A stretch of 64,000 nt of DNA from CAYVTM01 sp964454645 (GTDB lineage: Bacteria > Bacteroidota > Bacteroidia > Sphingobacteriales > Sphingobacteriaceae), in NCBI GenBank assembly GCA_964454645.1, contig CAYVTM010000001.1, positions 124,001 to 188,000 of the forward strand. Direction: 5' to 3'. Numbering within the stretch: position 1 is the stretch's first letter; every line of letters begins with the position of its first letter. This document shows positions 8,157-17,021 of this stretch, in pieces. Made by a program: the position numbers and the translations under genes. The notes under the pieces are model-generated. The model had not been told where the DNA came from. It did no database searches and saw nothing but the letters and a program-made list of their open reading frames with translations.

Positions 8157-9323
8157 ATGAACTGTATCTTTTTTGAACATGCATTACATGCACACCTTCT
8201 GCCTCTTAGTTTTACACGTCCGGTATCACAGTTTCGATTCGGTATTCTCACTATCCGCGAAAAATGGGCGCATTCTTTAAAGGGTGCTGAATTTTCGGAT
8301 TTAAGCGAAAGCTATCTTTCCGAAAAGTATCCATTGAACCAGGGTGAGGATAATTACTGGATTTATGCAGGTCTTTGTCCGGACGATAGCTTAATTGCTT
8401 CTTTGAAAAAGCTTCAGGTGAATGAGGGGTATAGCTACAAGGGGAAAATTATTTTAGCCCGCTCGAAAACATCCGATTTTACAGCGCTTAAAACAAGTGA
8501 GCATGATGCTGAGCTTTTATGGATAGAAAATCTCAGCGACCTGTTCAGTAAGAATGACAAGGCGATACAGGCCGATTTTACAATGCTTACAGCCGGAAGA
8601 ACGTCACAGCCCATAAGCGACAGCAATCGCGTAATCAATTCATCGGACATATTTTTAGAGGAAGGTGCGAAGGTTGAGTGTGCTGTATTGAATGCAGGCA
8701 GCGGTCCGATTTATATAGCGAAAGATGCAGAAGTAATGGAAGGCTCATTGGTACGTGGCCCTTTTGCCTTGTGTGAAGGTTCTCAGTTAAAAATGGCTGC
8801 GAAGATTTATGGGGCTACTACCATCGGTCCACATTCGAAAGTAGGAGGAGAGGTAAACAATGCTGTTATTTTCGGTTATTCAAACAAAGCTCACGACGGT
8901 TTCTTAGGGAATTCGGTTATTGGTGAGTGGTGCAATTTAGGAGCCGATACCAATAACTCGAATCTTAAAAATAATTATGCCGAAGTGAAGCTTTGGAGCT
9001 ATACCGGCAAGAATTTTAAACGCACAGGTTTACAATTCTGTGGTTTAATTATGGCAGATCATTCCAAATGCGGTATCAATACCATGTTTAATACCGGAAC
9101 AGTAGTGGGTGTTGCCTGCAATATTTTCGGATCGGGTTTTCCGAGAAATTTTGTCCCCGATTTTTCCTGGGGAGGGGCACAGGGCTTTGAAGTATATGCT
9201 ATTGCTAAGGTATTTGAGGTTGCTGCTAAAGCTTATGAACGTAGAGAGGTTCCATTTACCGAAGCCGATAAAAATATATTGATGAAAGTTTTTGAATTAA
9301 CGAACGAATATAGAACATACTGA
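8157..9323 (+). CDS. GlmU-like nucleotidyltransferase with left-handed beta-helix
   Basis: 388 residues from the ATG at 8157. The open frame runs further upstream into rpmE2 and its terminator, so the longer start is rejected; the family begins with a short strand like MNCIFFEHA. The N-terminal part has LLPLSFTRPVSQFRFGILTIREKW, typical of Bacteroidota putative sugar-nucleotidyltransferases. The C-terminal half is hexapeptide-like (SLVRGPFALCEGSQ, IGEWCNLGADTNNS), the fold of GlmU acyltransferase domains. A role in activated-sugar synthesis is likely, but the substrate is unknown. tpiA follows after 40 bp. Confidence 0.8.
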   Translation: MNCIFFEHALHAHLLPLSFTRPVSQFRFGILTIREKWAHSLKGAEFSDLSESYLSEKYPLNQGEDNYWIYAGLCPDDSLIASLKKLQVNEGYSYKGKIILARSKTSDFTALKTSEHDAELLWIENLSDLFSKNDKAIQADFTMLTAGRTSQPISDSNRVINSSDIFLEEGAKVECAVLNAGSGPIYIAKDAEVMEGSLVRGPFALCEGSQLKMAAKIYGATTIGPHSKVGGEVNNAVIFGYSNKAHDGFLGNSVIGEWCNLGADTNNSNLKNNYAEVKLWSYTGKNFKRTGLQFCGLIMADHSKCGINTMFNTGTVVGVACNIFGSGFPRNFVPDFSWGGAQGFEVYAIAKVFEVAAKAYERREVPFTEADKNILMKVFELTNEYRTY

Positions 9324-9363
9324 TACGATCTATGTGATATGAGTATATATAATTGAATTAACC

Positions 9364-10137
9364 ATGAGAAAAAAAATTGTTGCAGGAAACTGGAAAATGA
9401 ATATGGATTACCAAGCCGGTATTGAATTACTTTCCGAAGCTGCTAATATGATTAAAAATGAATTACATACAGAGGTAGATACTGTATTTGCAACACCCTT
9501 TATACACTTGAGAAGCGTAGCACAGTTACTGAAAAATGAGAACAAACTCTTTCTTGCCGCGCAAAACTGTCATCAGGAAAAAGCAGGCGCTTATACCGGA
9601 GAAATTTCAGCATCGATGCTGCATTCGGTGGGAGTTAATTATGTAATTATCGGTCATTCCGAACGCAGGAATTATTTTAAAGAAGATCATGCGACCTTGG
9701 CCAAGAAAGTAGATGAGGCTGTCAGTAATTATTTAATGCCTATTTTTTGTATCGGAGAAACGCTGGAAGAACGAAATGCAAATACCTATTTCGATTTGTT
9801 GAAAAAACAATTGCAGGAATCTGTTTTTCATTTGCAGGAAAATGATTTCAAAAAATGTGTGATTGCCTATGAGCCTGTATGGGCAATAGGTACAGGACTT
9901 ACCGCAAATCCGGGGCAGGCTCAGGAAGTTCATGCATACATTCGTAAATTGATAGCAGAACAGTACTCGGAAAATACAGCGGCACTTAGCACCATTTTGT
10001 ATGGAGGAAGTTGTAATGCGAAAAATGCTTATGATCTTTTTTCTCAGAAAGATATTGATGGTGGATTAATCGGCGGAGCTTCGTTGAAGTCGCGTGAGTT
10101 CGCAGATATTGTTTGTACCTTTAACAGGATCAGGTAA
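9364..10137 (+). CDS. tpiA: Triosephosphate isomerase
   Basis: 257 residues, a standard TIM barrel. It starts MRKKIVAGNWKMN with the substrate-binding Asn/Lys. The catalytic His lies in VIIGHSERR, the catalytic Glu in AYEPVWAIGTGLTA (which leads into the flexible loop 6), and the phosphate-binding end is LYGGSCNAKN...GGLIGGASL. It interconverts DHAP and glyceraldehyde-3-phosphate in the cytosol. prmA follows after 14 bp. Confidence 0.98.
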   Translation: MRKKIVAGNWKMNMDYQAGIELLSEAANMIKNELHTEVDTVFATPFIHLRSVAQLLKNENKLFLAAQNCHQEKAGAYTGEISASMLHSVGVNYVIIGHSERRNYFKEDHATLAKKVDEAVSNYLMPIFCIGETLEERNANTYFDLLKKQLQESVFHLQENDFKKCVIAYEPVWAIGTGLTANPGQAQEVHAYIRKLIAEQYSENTAALSTILYGGSCNAKNAYDLFSQKDIDGGLIGGASLKSREFADIVCTFNRIR

Positions 10138-10151
10138 TCCATCGGAAAATA

Positions 10152-10994
10152 ATGAATCATAATTATATAGAATTAGTATTTACGGTAGTTTCCGAAGAGG
10201 ACTATGTTTCGGATATTTTAATTGCAGCGCTTGCAGAAATAGGATTCGATACTTTCGATACAAATGAGCTGGGTTTCAGGGCTTATATTGTTTCGGCGCA
10301 ATTTGATGAGCAACAGCTTCAGGCTTGCCTCGAACCTTACAAAGATCAATATGTTTTTTCCTATGAAATCAATTTAATACCCTATAAAAATTGGAATGAG
10401 GTATGGGAGCAGAATTTTGAACCTGTAGTGATTGCGGATAAAGTATATGTGTACGCAAATTTTCATAAGGTTGCCGGTCAGTACCCGCATCAGATATTAA
10501 TGCATCCCAAAATGGCATTTGGTACGGGGCATCATGAAACAACTTTTCAGATGGCGGAGCGTCTGTTCGATATAGATCTTAACGGAAAAAGCCTTTTGGA
10601 TATGGGATGTGGAACAGGAATATTAGCCATTCTTGCCCATCAATTGGGGGCAAAACCGATTTTGGCGATCGATAATGATCCTATTGCCGCCGAAAGTGCT
10701 GCTGAAAATTTCTATCTGAATAAAATTAAAGATGCAGAAGTGATTTGCGGCGATGCAAAGGATTTGAACGGAAAGCACTTCGATATACTTTTAGCGAATA
10801 TTAACCGTAACATACTGCTGGACGATATGTCCGCTTATGCAGCAAGCTTAAATAAAAGGGGCTATATTTTATTTAGTGGTTTTTATACCGAAGATCTGGA
10901 TGCGGTTAATCGGTCGGCTTCTGAAAACGGATTATACTATCAAAACCATTCATCCAAAAATAATTGGGTAGTGGCAATTTTTCAAAAACAGTAA
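10152..10994 (+). CDS. prmA: Ribosomal protein L11 methyltransferase
   Basis: 280 residues. The N-terminal substrate-recognition domain (about 1-95) is followed by a Rossmann methyltransferase with the PrmA signature MAFGTGHHETT, SAM motif I LLDMGCGTGILAI, and catalytic-site motif LLANINRNILL. It trimethylates lysines and the N-terminus of L11. It is close behind tpiA and 7 bp before the next gene. Confidence 0.95.
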   Translation: MNHNYIELVFTVVSEEDYVSDILIAALAEIGFDTFDTNELGFRAYIVSAQFDEQQLQACLEPYKDQYVFSYEINLIPYKNWNEVWEQNFEPVVIADKVYVYANFHKVAGQYPHQILMHPKMAFGTGHHETTFQMAERLFDIDLNGKSLLDMGCGTGILAILAHQLGAKPILAIDNDPIAAESAAENFYLNKIKDAEVICGDAKDLNGKHFDILLANINRNILLDDMSAYAASLNKRGYILFSGFYTEDLDAVNRSASENGLYYQNHSSKNNWVVAIFQKQ

Positions 10995-11001
10995 ATAGGA
11001 T

Positions 11002-14000
11002 ATGCGTTTAATACGATTATTTCTTTTCTCTTGCAGTTTATTTATTTGTGTGCAGAGCTATGCACAGCCGCGTGGTTTTTCCAATGATCCGCTGAAATTT
11101 ATTTCCGAGATGGAAGTCTATTTCCGGGATACCAAAGCCGAAGATGAATCACGTAAAACCCTTTCTGCATTTAAGAAAATTTATGAGGGAGCCTATTATT
11201 CCGAGGAACAAAAGAGAATAATCCTGAATACCGCAAATCAAATGGCGGCTAAACGTATGCGCGCCAATCAGGAATATAAAGATTATCTGCAAACCCTTAT
11301 CGATCTTACGAAATCGAAATCCAATCATTTCGATTATGTACATGAAGTTTTGAACAAACTTCTGTTGAGCAAGAACCGCGATGCCAATACTTTCTTATCC
11401 TTTACGTCTTATTTCTTTGATGGCAATAAACTGTTTTATTCGAAGACTGTTCATTGGTTTCTTCCTGATGATTCGTATAAACTGGAATTCGATTCAGTGC
11501 CGGGAATCCGGGTGAACAATACAAGTATCACCGGATTGGCAAGAGGAGATCGGACTACTATCTACAATACGGATGGGGTGTATTATCCCTTGAAAAATCA
11601 ATGGGTGGCAAAAGGAGGGACTGTAAACTGGAGTCGTGCAGGATTGGATTCGAATATCGTTTATGCCGAATTGAGCGATTACACAATCGATTGCCGTAAG
11701 TCGGATTTTAAAGCAGAGAAGGTCAAGTTCTATCATAAGGACTTATTCAAAACGGCATTGATCGGGTATTTCGAAGATCGTTTGAGTACAAATTACAAAG
11801 CCGAAACGGCTACCTATCCTAAGTTTGAATCCTATGAAAAAGAATACGAGATTAAAGATTTTTTTAAGAATGTGGATTACTTCGGAGGTTTTGCCATGTC
11901 GGGAAATAAATTGTATGGAATGGGGAGTGAGGAAAGCAAAGCTTCGATTACAATCTATGCCCGTGATACGGTTGCATTGCGAACTTATTCCACAGCCTTT
12001 GTTTTACAGGCGAACGAGATTGTTTCCTATCCTTCGGAGATATCTATTTACCTGGAAAGAGATTCAATATATCATCCCGGAGTTGAATTTAAATTTAATG
12101 CTGCCAGGCGAAAATTAATTTTGTTACGAAGAGATTCGGGCATCGGGAATGCTTCATTCTTCGATTCTTATCATCAGATGTCGTATGAAGTAGAACGGGT
12201 GGAGTGGAACATCGATGAATTACGGATGGAGTTGGGAATGATACACGGACGTTTTCAGCGTGAGTCTTATTTCGAATCGAAAGATTTTTATAAAGAAGAA
12301 AAATTCAGAAAGGTTGCCGGAATTATGGATATTAATCCCCTAACTATTCTGAAACGCCTGTCGAATGAACAAAGCTCAACAACGGTTTCCATCGATTCTT
12401 ATGCACGTGCCGTTCGATTAAAAGAACGCGATGTGCTGGGCCTGTTGAGAAGTTTGGTAGAGCAGGGTTTCATCGGATTGAACGAAGAGAGGGGGACAAT
12501 TTTTATCAAGGAAAAAACTTTTAATTATATCAGCAACGAAGCCGGGAATTTAGATTATGATGTTTTACGCTTTGCATCTTTGGCAGATTCGAATATCAAT
12601 GCGACACTCGATCTGAGGACCAAAGAATTGGAAATTGCCGGGATCGAAAAAATATTTTTGAGCGATTCTCAAAGCGTTTATATCAATCCTCTGTATGGAA
12701 AAGTCAAAATTCAGAACAACCGAAACATGGTTTTCGGAGGTAAGGTGCATGGCGGTACACTCGATTTTTATGGACGAAACTTTTCTTTCGATTACAATAC
12801 TTTTAAAATCGAGATGCCAAACATTGATTCCCTGAAAATTAAAGTAATCGGGAAAGAAGACCTGAACGGAAACAGGGAGTTGCTTAGCTTGAAAACGGTT
12901 TTGAAAGATATCAACGGAACCTTATACATTGATGCTCCGGATAATAAATCCGGATTAAAACAATATCCTCATTATCCTTACTTCGAGGCTACGAATGAGT
13001 CCTATGTGTATTATGAATACCCCTATATTCAAAACTCTGCTTATCGTCGTGCGGATTTTTATTTCAAGATTGAACCCTTTACCATCGATAGCCTGGACGA
13101 TATCAACTCTACCAGCGGATTGGCATTTCCGGGTTTGATGCATTCGGGCGGAATTTTCCCCGATTTCAATGAAACACTTACTTTTCAGCCCGATACTTCT
13201 TTAGGTTTTGTACATCGCACTCCCGGGAACGGATACCCGATATATAAAGGGAACGGAACGTATTACAGTAAAATACGTTTAAGCGATCGCGGATTCTTTG
13301 GAGACGGCCGTTTGGAATACCTGGCATCTACTACTATTTCCAACGACTTCCTGTTTTTGCTCGATTCTTTGGATGCGCCGATAAAGACTTTTGATATTAC
13401 TGCAACGGGATTAAATCCGGCAGTTTCATCCCGCGAATCTTTTATGCATTGGCTGCCTTATGCTGATAGCATGTATGTAAGCAGCAGAAAAACCGCTACG
13501 AATATTTATGCCGGCAGGAATATGTTTGAAGGAACCATTTGTTATACTTCTCGCGATCTGAGTGGAAATGGTCTTTCAAAAATTGATGGGGCAGATATAC
13601 GATCAACATATTTTGCATTCAGCCCGAACGATTTTAAAGCCGATACATCCCATGCCCGTATCTATGCACTCGACCCGGCGAAGACAGCGATAGAAAGCAG
13701 AAACATTCGCTCGAAGATCGATTTTATGGCTTCGCGTGGCGACTTCAAGTTGAATGATGAAGAAGCTGTGATTCAATTCCCGGCGAATAATTATCAAACA
13801 AGCCTTCCCGAATTTACCTGGTATTTCAATGAACAGTACATGGATTTCAAAGCGCAGGCGGGTAAAGATACTTCTGCTTATTCTTTTGTTTCCATACATC
13901 CGCTGCAAGACTCACTGAATTTCCATGCCGTAAAAGCGAAGTACGATTTACGTAAATCGAATATTGCTATTGATGGAGTTCCGAGAATTTTTGTTGCTGA

Positions 14001-15375
14001 TGCGGAAGTCATTCCGGATAGTGCCTTTGTAGAAATTTATGGAAATGCAATCATGCGCCGTTTAGAGGCTGCAGTATTATATGCTAATACCGATACACGT
14101 TATCATAAATTATACGATGCTAAAGTAGATGTGTTAGGCCGGAAAAAATACAATGCCAATGCTTATTATGATTATAGAACGAAAACAGATACTGCTGTTC
14201 AAACCATACACTTCCTGGAAATAAGAGTCGATTCATCGATACAGACTTATGCAAAAGGCCGTATTCCCGAAAGCGATCGCTTTATGCTGAATGCGAAACT
14301 AAAATATAAAGGAGATGTGTATTTACGTGCAGCCGAACGCTTCCTGGATTATGATGGTTTTGTAAAAGTAAATCACAACAGCGAAATAGTTCAATCGCAA
14401 TATTTCCGTTATCAGGGATTTGTAAATCCCGATACCGTTGCATTGGATTTAATAAACCCGCGGGATACCTTTAAAGCGGTATTGTTCTCGGGTGTTCATA
14501 TCAACAACATGAACTATGAAGGTTATTCCAGTTTCATCAGTAAAAAAATAGAACCGAATGATCACGATATACTTCGGGTAGAAGGAAAATTAATTTACGA
14601 TGAAAAAGAAAATCTGTATAAGATGGGGGATGAAGCTAAACTTTTCGGAAACAGCCTGAAAGGTAATTTGCTGACTTTTAATGATACCGAAGAAAAAGTA
14701 TATGCAGAAGGGAAAATTGATATGGGTGTGGAGCTTGGGAAAAAGATACGTATAGAAGCAGCCGGTTCAGTGACGGATGAAATGGGGAAAGATGAGATTA
14801 CAATTGATCTGGTAACTCTCATGTATTTCGAATTTCTACCGGAAGCTACCGAGTTGATGCTGAAAGCTTTTGAAATTAATGGTTTCGGGGCCGATCCAAC
14901 ACGCGACGATCGTGAGATTTTTGCAAAAGCCATTAGCGAATTATTACCTGAAAAGGAAGCAACAAAACTTCTGAACGATCTGAAATTATCGGGAATGTAT
15001 AAACTTCCGAAAGAAATGGCTGGAGGATTTGCGTTTAGCGATTTACAGTTGAGGTGGAACCAGGAACGTCGTTCATGGAGATCGGTGGGCGATAAAGTAG
15101 GTATCGCATCCGTTGCCGATAAACAAATAAACAAACGTTTTACGGGTCATTTCGAAATGGTTAAAAGACGTAGTGGAAATATGCTGAACCTGTATATCGA
15201 GATATCTCCGCGGGAATGGTATTTCTATACGTATCGTCAGGGACAAATGGAAGCGATTTCATCGGATGATGCGTTTAATAAATTGTTGATTGAAAAAACA
15301 AAAGGAAGCTCACCTTTTAGCATTTCTTCAATGAAACGTAAAATAGATTTTGTAAGAAGTTTTCAAAACGAATAA
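11002..15375 (+). CDS. Very large exported protein of unknown function
   Basis: 1457 residues. A signal peptide (1-21, ending SYAQ) is clear. There is no T9SS sorting domain and no lipobox. A helical region at about 25-130 resembles a repeat-type scaffold; the remainder is beta-rich with many short alternating strands, tyrosines and aspartates, and ends at WYFYTYRQGQMEAIS and a basic tail. A winged-helix-like stretch may lie near 445-520. I recognise no catalytic motif. The location (periplasm or outer membrane) is inferred from the signal peptide. It sits between prmA and mpl. Its last 70 codons are copied in the tandem duplication that follows. Confidence 0.8.
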   Translation: MRLIRLFLFSCSLFICVQSYAQPRGFSNDPLKFISEMEVYFRDTKAEDESRKTLSAFKKIYEGAYYSEEQKRIILNTANQMAAKRMRANQEYKDYLQTLIDLTKSKSNHFDYVHEVLNKLLLSKNRDANTFLSFTSYFFDGNKLFYSKTVHWFLPDDSYKLEFDSVPGIRVNNTSITGLARGDRTTIYNTDGVYYPLKNQWVAKGGTVNWSRAGLDSNIVYAELSDYTIDCRKSDFKAEKVKFYHKDLFKTALIGYFEDRLSTNYKAETATYPKFESYEKEYEIKDFFKNVDYFGGFAMSGNKLYGMGSEESKASITIYARDTVALRTYSTAFVLQANEIVSYPSEISIYLERDSIYHPGVEFKFNAARRKLILLRRDSGIGNASFFDSYHQMSYEVERVEWNIDELRMELGMIHGRFQRESYFESKDFYKEEKFRKVAGIMDINPLTILKRLSNEQSSTTVSIDSYARAVRLKERDVLGLLRSLVEQGFIGLNEERGTIFIKEKTFNYISNEAGNLDYDVLRFASLADSNINATLDLRTKELEIAGIEKIFLSDSQSVYINPLYGKVKIQNNRNMVFGGKVHGGTLDFYGRNFSFDYNTFKIEMPNIDSLKIKVIGKEDLNGNRELLSLKTVLKDINGTLYIDAPDNKSGLKQYPHYPYFEATNESYVYYEYPYIQNSAYRRADFYFKIEPFTIDSLDDINSTSGLAFPGLMHSGGIFPDFNETLTFQPDTSLGFVHRTPGNGYPIYKGNGTYYSKIRLSDRGFFGDGRLEYLASTTISNDFLFLLDSLDAPIKTFDITATGLNPAVSSRESFMHWLPYADSMYVSSRKTATNIYAGRNMFEGTICYTSRDLSGNGLSKIDGADIRSTYFAFSPNDFKADTSHARIYALDPAKTAIESRNIRSKIDFMASRGDFKLNDEEAVIQFPANNYQTSLPEFTWYFNEQYMDFKAQAGKDTSAYSFVSIHPLQDSLNFHAVKAKYDLRKSNIAIDGVPRIFVADAEVIPDSAFVEIYGNAIMRRLEAAVLYANTDTRYHKLYDAKVDVLGRKKYNANAYYDYRTKTDTAVQTIHFLEIRVDSSIQTYAKGRIPESDRFMLNAKLKYKGDVYLRAAERFLDYDGFVKVNHNSEIVQSQYFRYQGFVNPDTVALDLINPRDTFKAVLFSGVHINNMNYEGYSSFISKKIEPNDHDILRVEGKLIYDEKENLYKMGDEAKLFGNSLKGNLLTFNDTEEKVYAEGKIDMGVELGKKIRIEAAGSVTDEMGKDEITIDLVTLMYFEFLPEATELMLKAFEINGFGADPTRDDREIFAKAISELLPEKEATKLLNDLKLSGMYKLPKEMAGGFAFSDLQLRWNQERRSWRSVGDKVGIASVADKQINKRFTGHFEMVKRRSGNMLNLYIEISPREWYFYTYRQGQMEAISSDDAFNKLLIEKTKGSSPFSISSMKRKIDFVRSFQNE

Positions 15376-15401
15376 TAGATGAGGGTACATTTTATTGCCA
15401 T
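15165..15401 (+). repeat. 237-bp perfect tandem duplication, copy 1
   Basis: The unit runs from inside the 3' end of the 1457-residue gene through its stop and the first 8 codons of mpl. The next 237 bases repeat it without a visible difference. The breakpoints share only one base, so it arose by slippage or end joining, or is an assembly artefact. Confidence 0.92.
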
Positions 15402-15612
15402 AAGACGTAGTGGAAATATGCTGAACCTGTATATCGAGATATCTCCGCGGGAATGGTATTTCTATACGTATCGTCAGGGACAAATGGAAGCGATTTCATC
15501 GGATGATGCGTTTAATAAATTGTTGATTGAAAAAACAAAAGGAAGCTCACCTTTTAGCATTTCTTCAATGAAACGTAAAATAGATTTTGTAAGAAGTTTT
15601 CAAAACGAATAA
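15379..15612 (+). pseudogene. Chimeric 77-codon frame made by the tandem duplication
   Basis: It begins with the first 8 residues of Mpl (MRVHFIAI) and then runs in frame into the last 69 residues of the upstream large protein, because the duplicated unit is 237 bp (79 codons). It has the mpl start context and so may be translated, but it contains no complete domain. It is not a real gene family; it is a product of the rearrangement. Confidence 0.85.
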
Positions 15613-15638
15613 TAGATGAGGGTACATTTTATTGCCAT
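15402..15638 (+). repeat. 237-bp perfect tandem duplication, copy 2
   Basis: Second copy of the unit at 15165-15401. After it, the normal mpl sequence continues (GGSAMHN...). Both flanking genes remain intact. Confidence 0.92.
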
Positions 15639-16995
15639 AGGTGGCAGTGCCATGCATAACTTAGCTATCGCATTGCATTCGAAAGGATTTGAAGTTACGG
15701 GTTCCGATGATGAAATATTTGAGCCTTCGAAAACACGTTTGGCTGCGAAGGGTTTATTGCCTGAAAAAGAAGGATGGAACCCGGATCTGATACATGCCGG
15801 ATTAGATGCCGTAATTTTAGGTATGCATGCGCGTACCGATAACCCTGAGCTGTTGAAAGCTCAGCGTTTGGGATTAAAGATTTATTCTTATCCCGAATAT
15901 ATTTACGAACAATCTAAAGATAAGATCCGGGTTGTGATTGGCGGGAGTCATGGAAAAACAAGCATTACAGCGATGGTATTGCATGTGCTGAAACACGCGG
16001 GCATAGATTTCGATTATATGGTGGGAGCACAGTTGAATGGCTTCGATACCATGGTGAAACTAAGCCATAATGCCGGGATAATTGTTCTCGAGGGTGATGA
16101 GTATTTATCTTCTCCTATCGATCGTCGCCCGAAATTTCATTTATACCATGCAAATATTGCTTTGTTAAGTGGTATCGCCTGGGACCATATCAATGTATTT
16201 CCAACTTTTGCCGATTACTTAAAACAGTTTGAGTTATTTCTGGATACGATTCAGAATGGCGGAACATTGGTGTATTGTGTCGGGGATCCCGAATTAAAAA
16301 AGCTTGTAGACAACCATCCTTCCGAAAACTATACTTCGATCCCTTATACGGCACATCCATCCCTAACCCGTGATGGGATAAGCTGTTTGATAAATGATGG
16401 AAAAGAGTATCCGATTTTGATTTTCGGTGACCATAATTTACAGAATTTGAATGGGGCTAAACAGATTTGCGGGGCATTAGGGGTTGAAGAGCAAACGTTC
16501 TACGAGGCTATCGTAAGTTTTAAGGGTGCTGCCAAACGCCTGGAGCTAGTCAATAAAAATGAACATGTTTCCGTTTTTAAAGATTTTGCTCATTCTCCTT
16601 CGAAACTGAAAGCTACCACGCAAGCGGTAAAAAAACAGTTCCCCGACCGAAAGCTTATCGCCTGTATGGAATTACATACATTCAGCAGTTTAAATCAGAA
16701 TTTCCTGAACGAATATCAGGGAGCGATGGATGAGGCGGATATAGCGATCGTTTATTATAACCCGCATACCATTGCCCATAAAAAATTGGCGGCGATCGAT
16801 CCGCAACAGGTTATTAATGCTTTCCACCGCAGCGACCTGAAGGTGTTTACCGATTCGGAAGCGCTTAAAAATTATTTGTTAAGTTTGACCCGGAAGCAGT
16901 TTAACTTATTGTTAATGAGTTCGGGTAATTTCGATGGTATGGATTTCGACGATTTTGCCAATCGTGTTTTAGATAAAAGCATTATATTGAATTAA
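15616..16995 (+). CDS. mpl: Murein peptide ligase Mpl
   Basis: 459 residues of the Mur ligase family. The N-terminal FIAIGGSAMHNLAIAL Rossmann motif and SDD are followed by the ATP-binding loop GGSHGKTSITAMV near residue 113, and by EGDEYLSSPIDRRPKF, which distinguishes Mpl from MurC. The C-terminal KDFAHSPSKLKAT is the third Mur domain. Mpl joins recycled L-Ala-gamma-D-Glu-meso-DAP tripeptide to UDP-MurNAc in cytoplasmic peptidoglycan recycling. The true start is taken at 15616, just after the duplicated segment; ftsK follows after 26 bp. Confidence 0.93.
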   Translation: MRVHFIAIGGSAMHNLAIALHSKGFEVTGSDDEIFEPSKTRLAAKGLLPEKEGWNPDLIHAGLDAVILGMHARTDNPELLKAQRLGLKIYSYPEYIYEQSKDKIRVVIGGSHGKTSITAMVLHVLKHAGIDFDYMVGAQLNGFDTMVKLSHNAGIIVLEGDEYLSSPIDRRPKFHLYHANIALLSGIAWDHINVFPTFADYLKQFELFLDTIQNGGTLVYCVGDPELKKLVDNHPSENYTSIPYTAHPSLTRDGISCLINDGKEYPILIFGDHNLQNLNGAKQICGALGVEEQTFYEAIVSFKGAAKRLELVNKNEHVSVFKDFAHSPSKLKATTQAVKKQFPDRKLIACMELHTFSSLNQNFLNEYQGAMDEADIAIVYYNPHTIAHKKLAAIDPQQVINAFHRSDLKVFTDSEALKNYLLSLTRKQFNLLLMSSGNFDGMDFDDFANRVLDKSIILN

Positions 16996-16997
16996 TT

Positions 16998-17005
16998 TAT
17001 ATTTG
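16998..17005 (+). promoter_or_regulatory. -7 box upstream of ftsK
   Basis: TATATTTG is an exact TAnnTTTG match 16 bp before the ftsK ATG. I see no convincing -33 box at the right distance. Confidence 0.45.
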
Positions 17006-17021
17006 CATACAAAGCGAGAGA

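Noticed and set aside
14595..15134. 179-codon minus-strand frame within the large secreted-protein gene
   Set aside because: Serine-rich shadow frame antisense to a clearly coding region.
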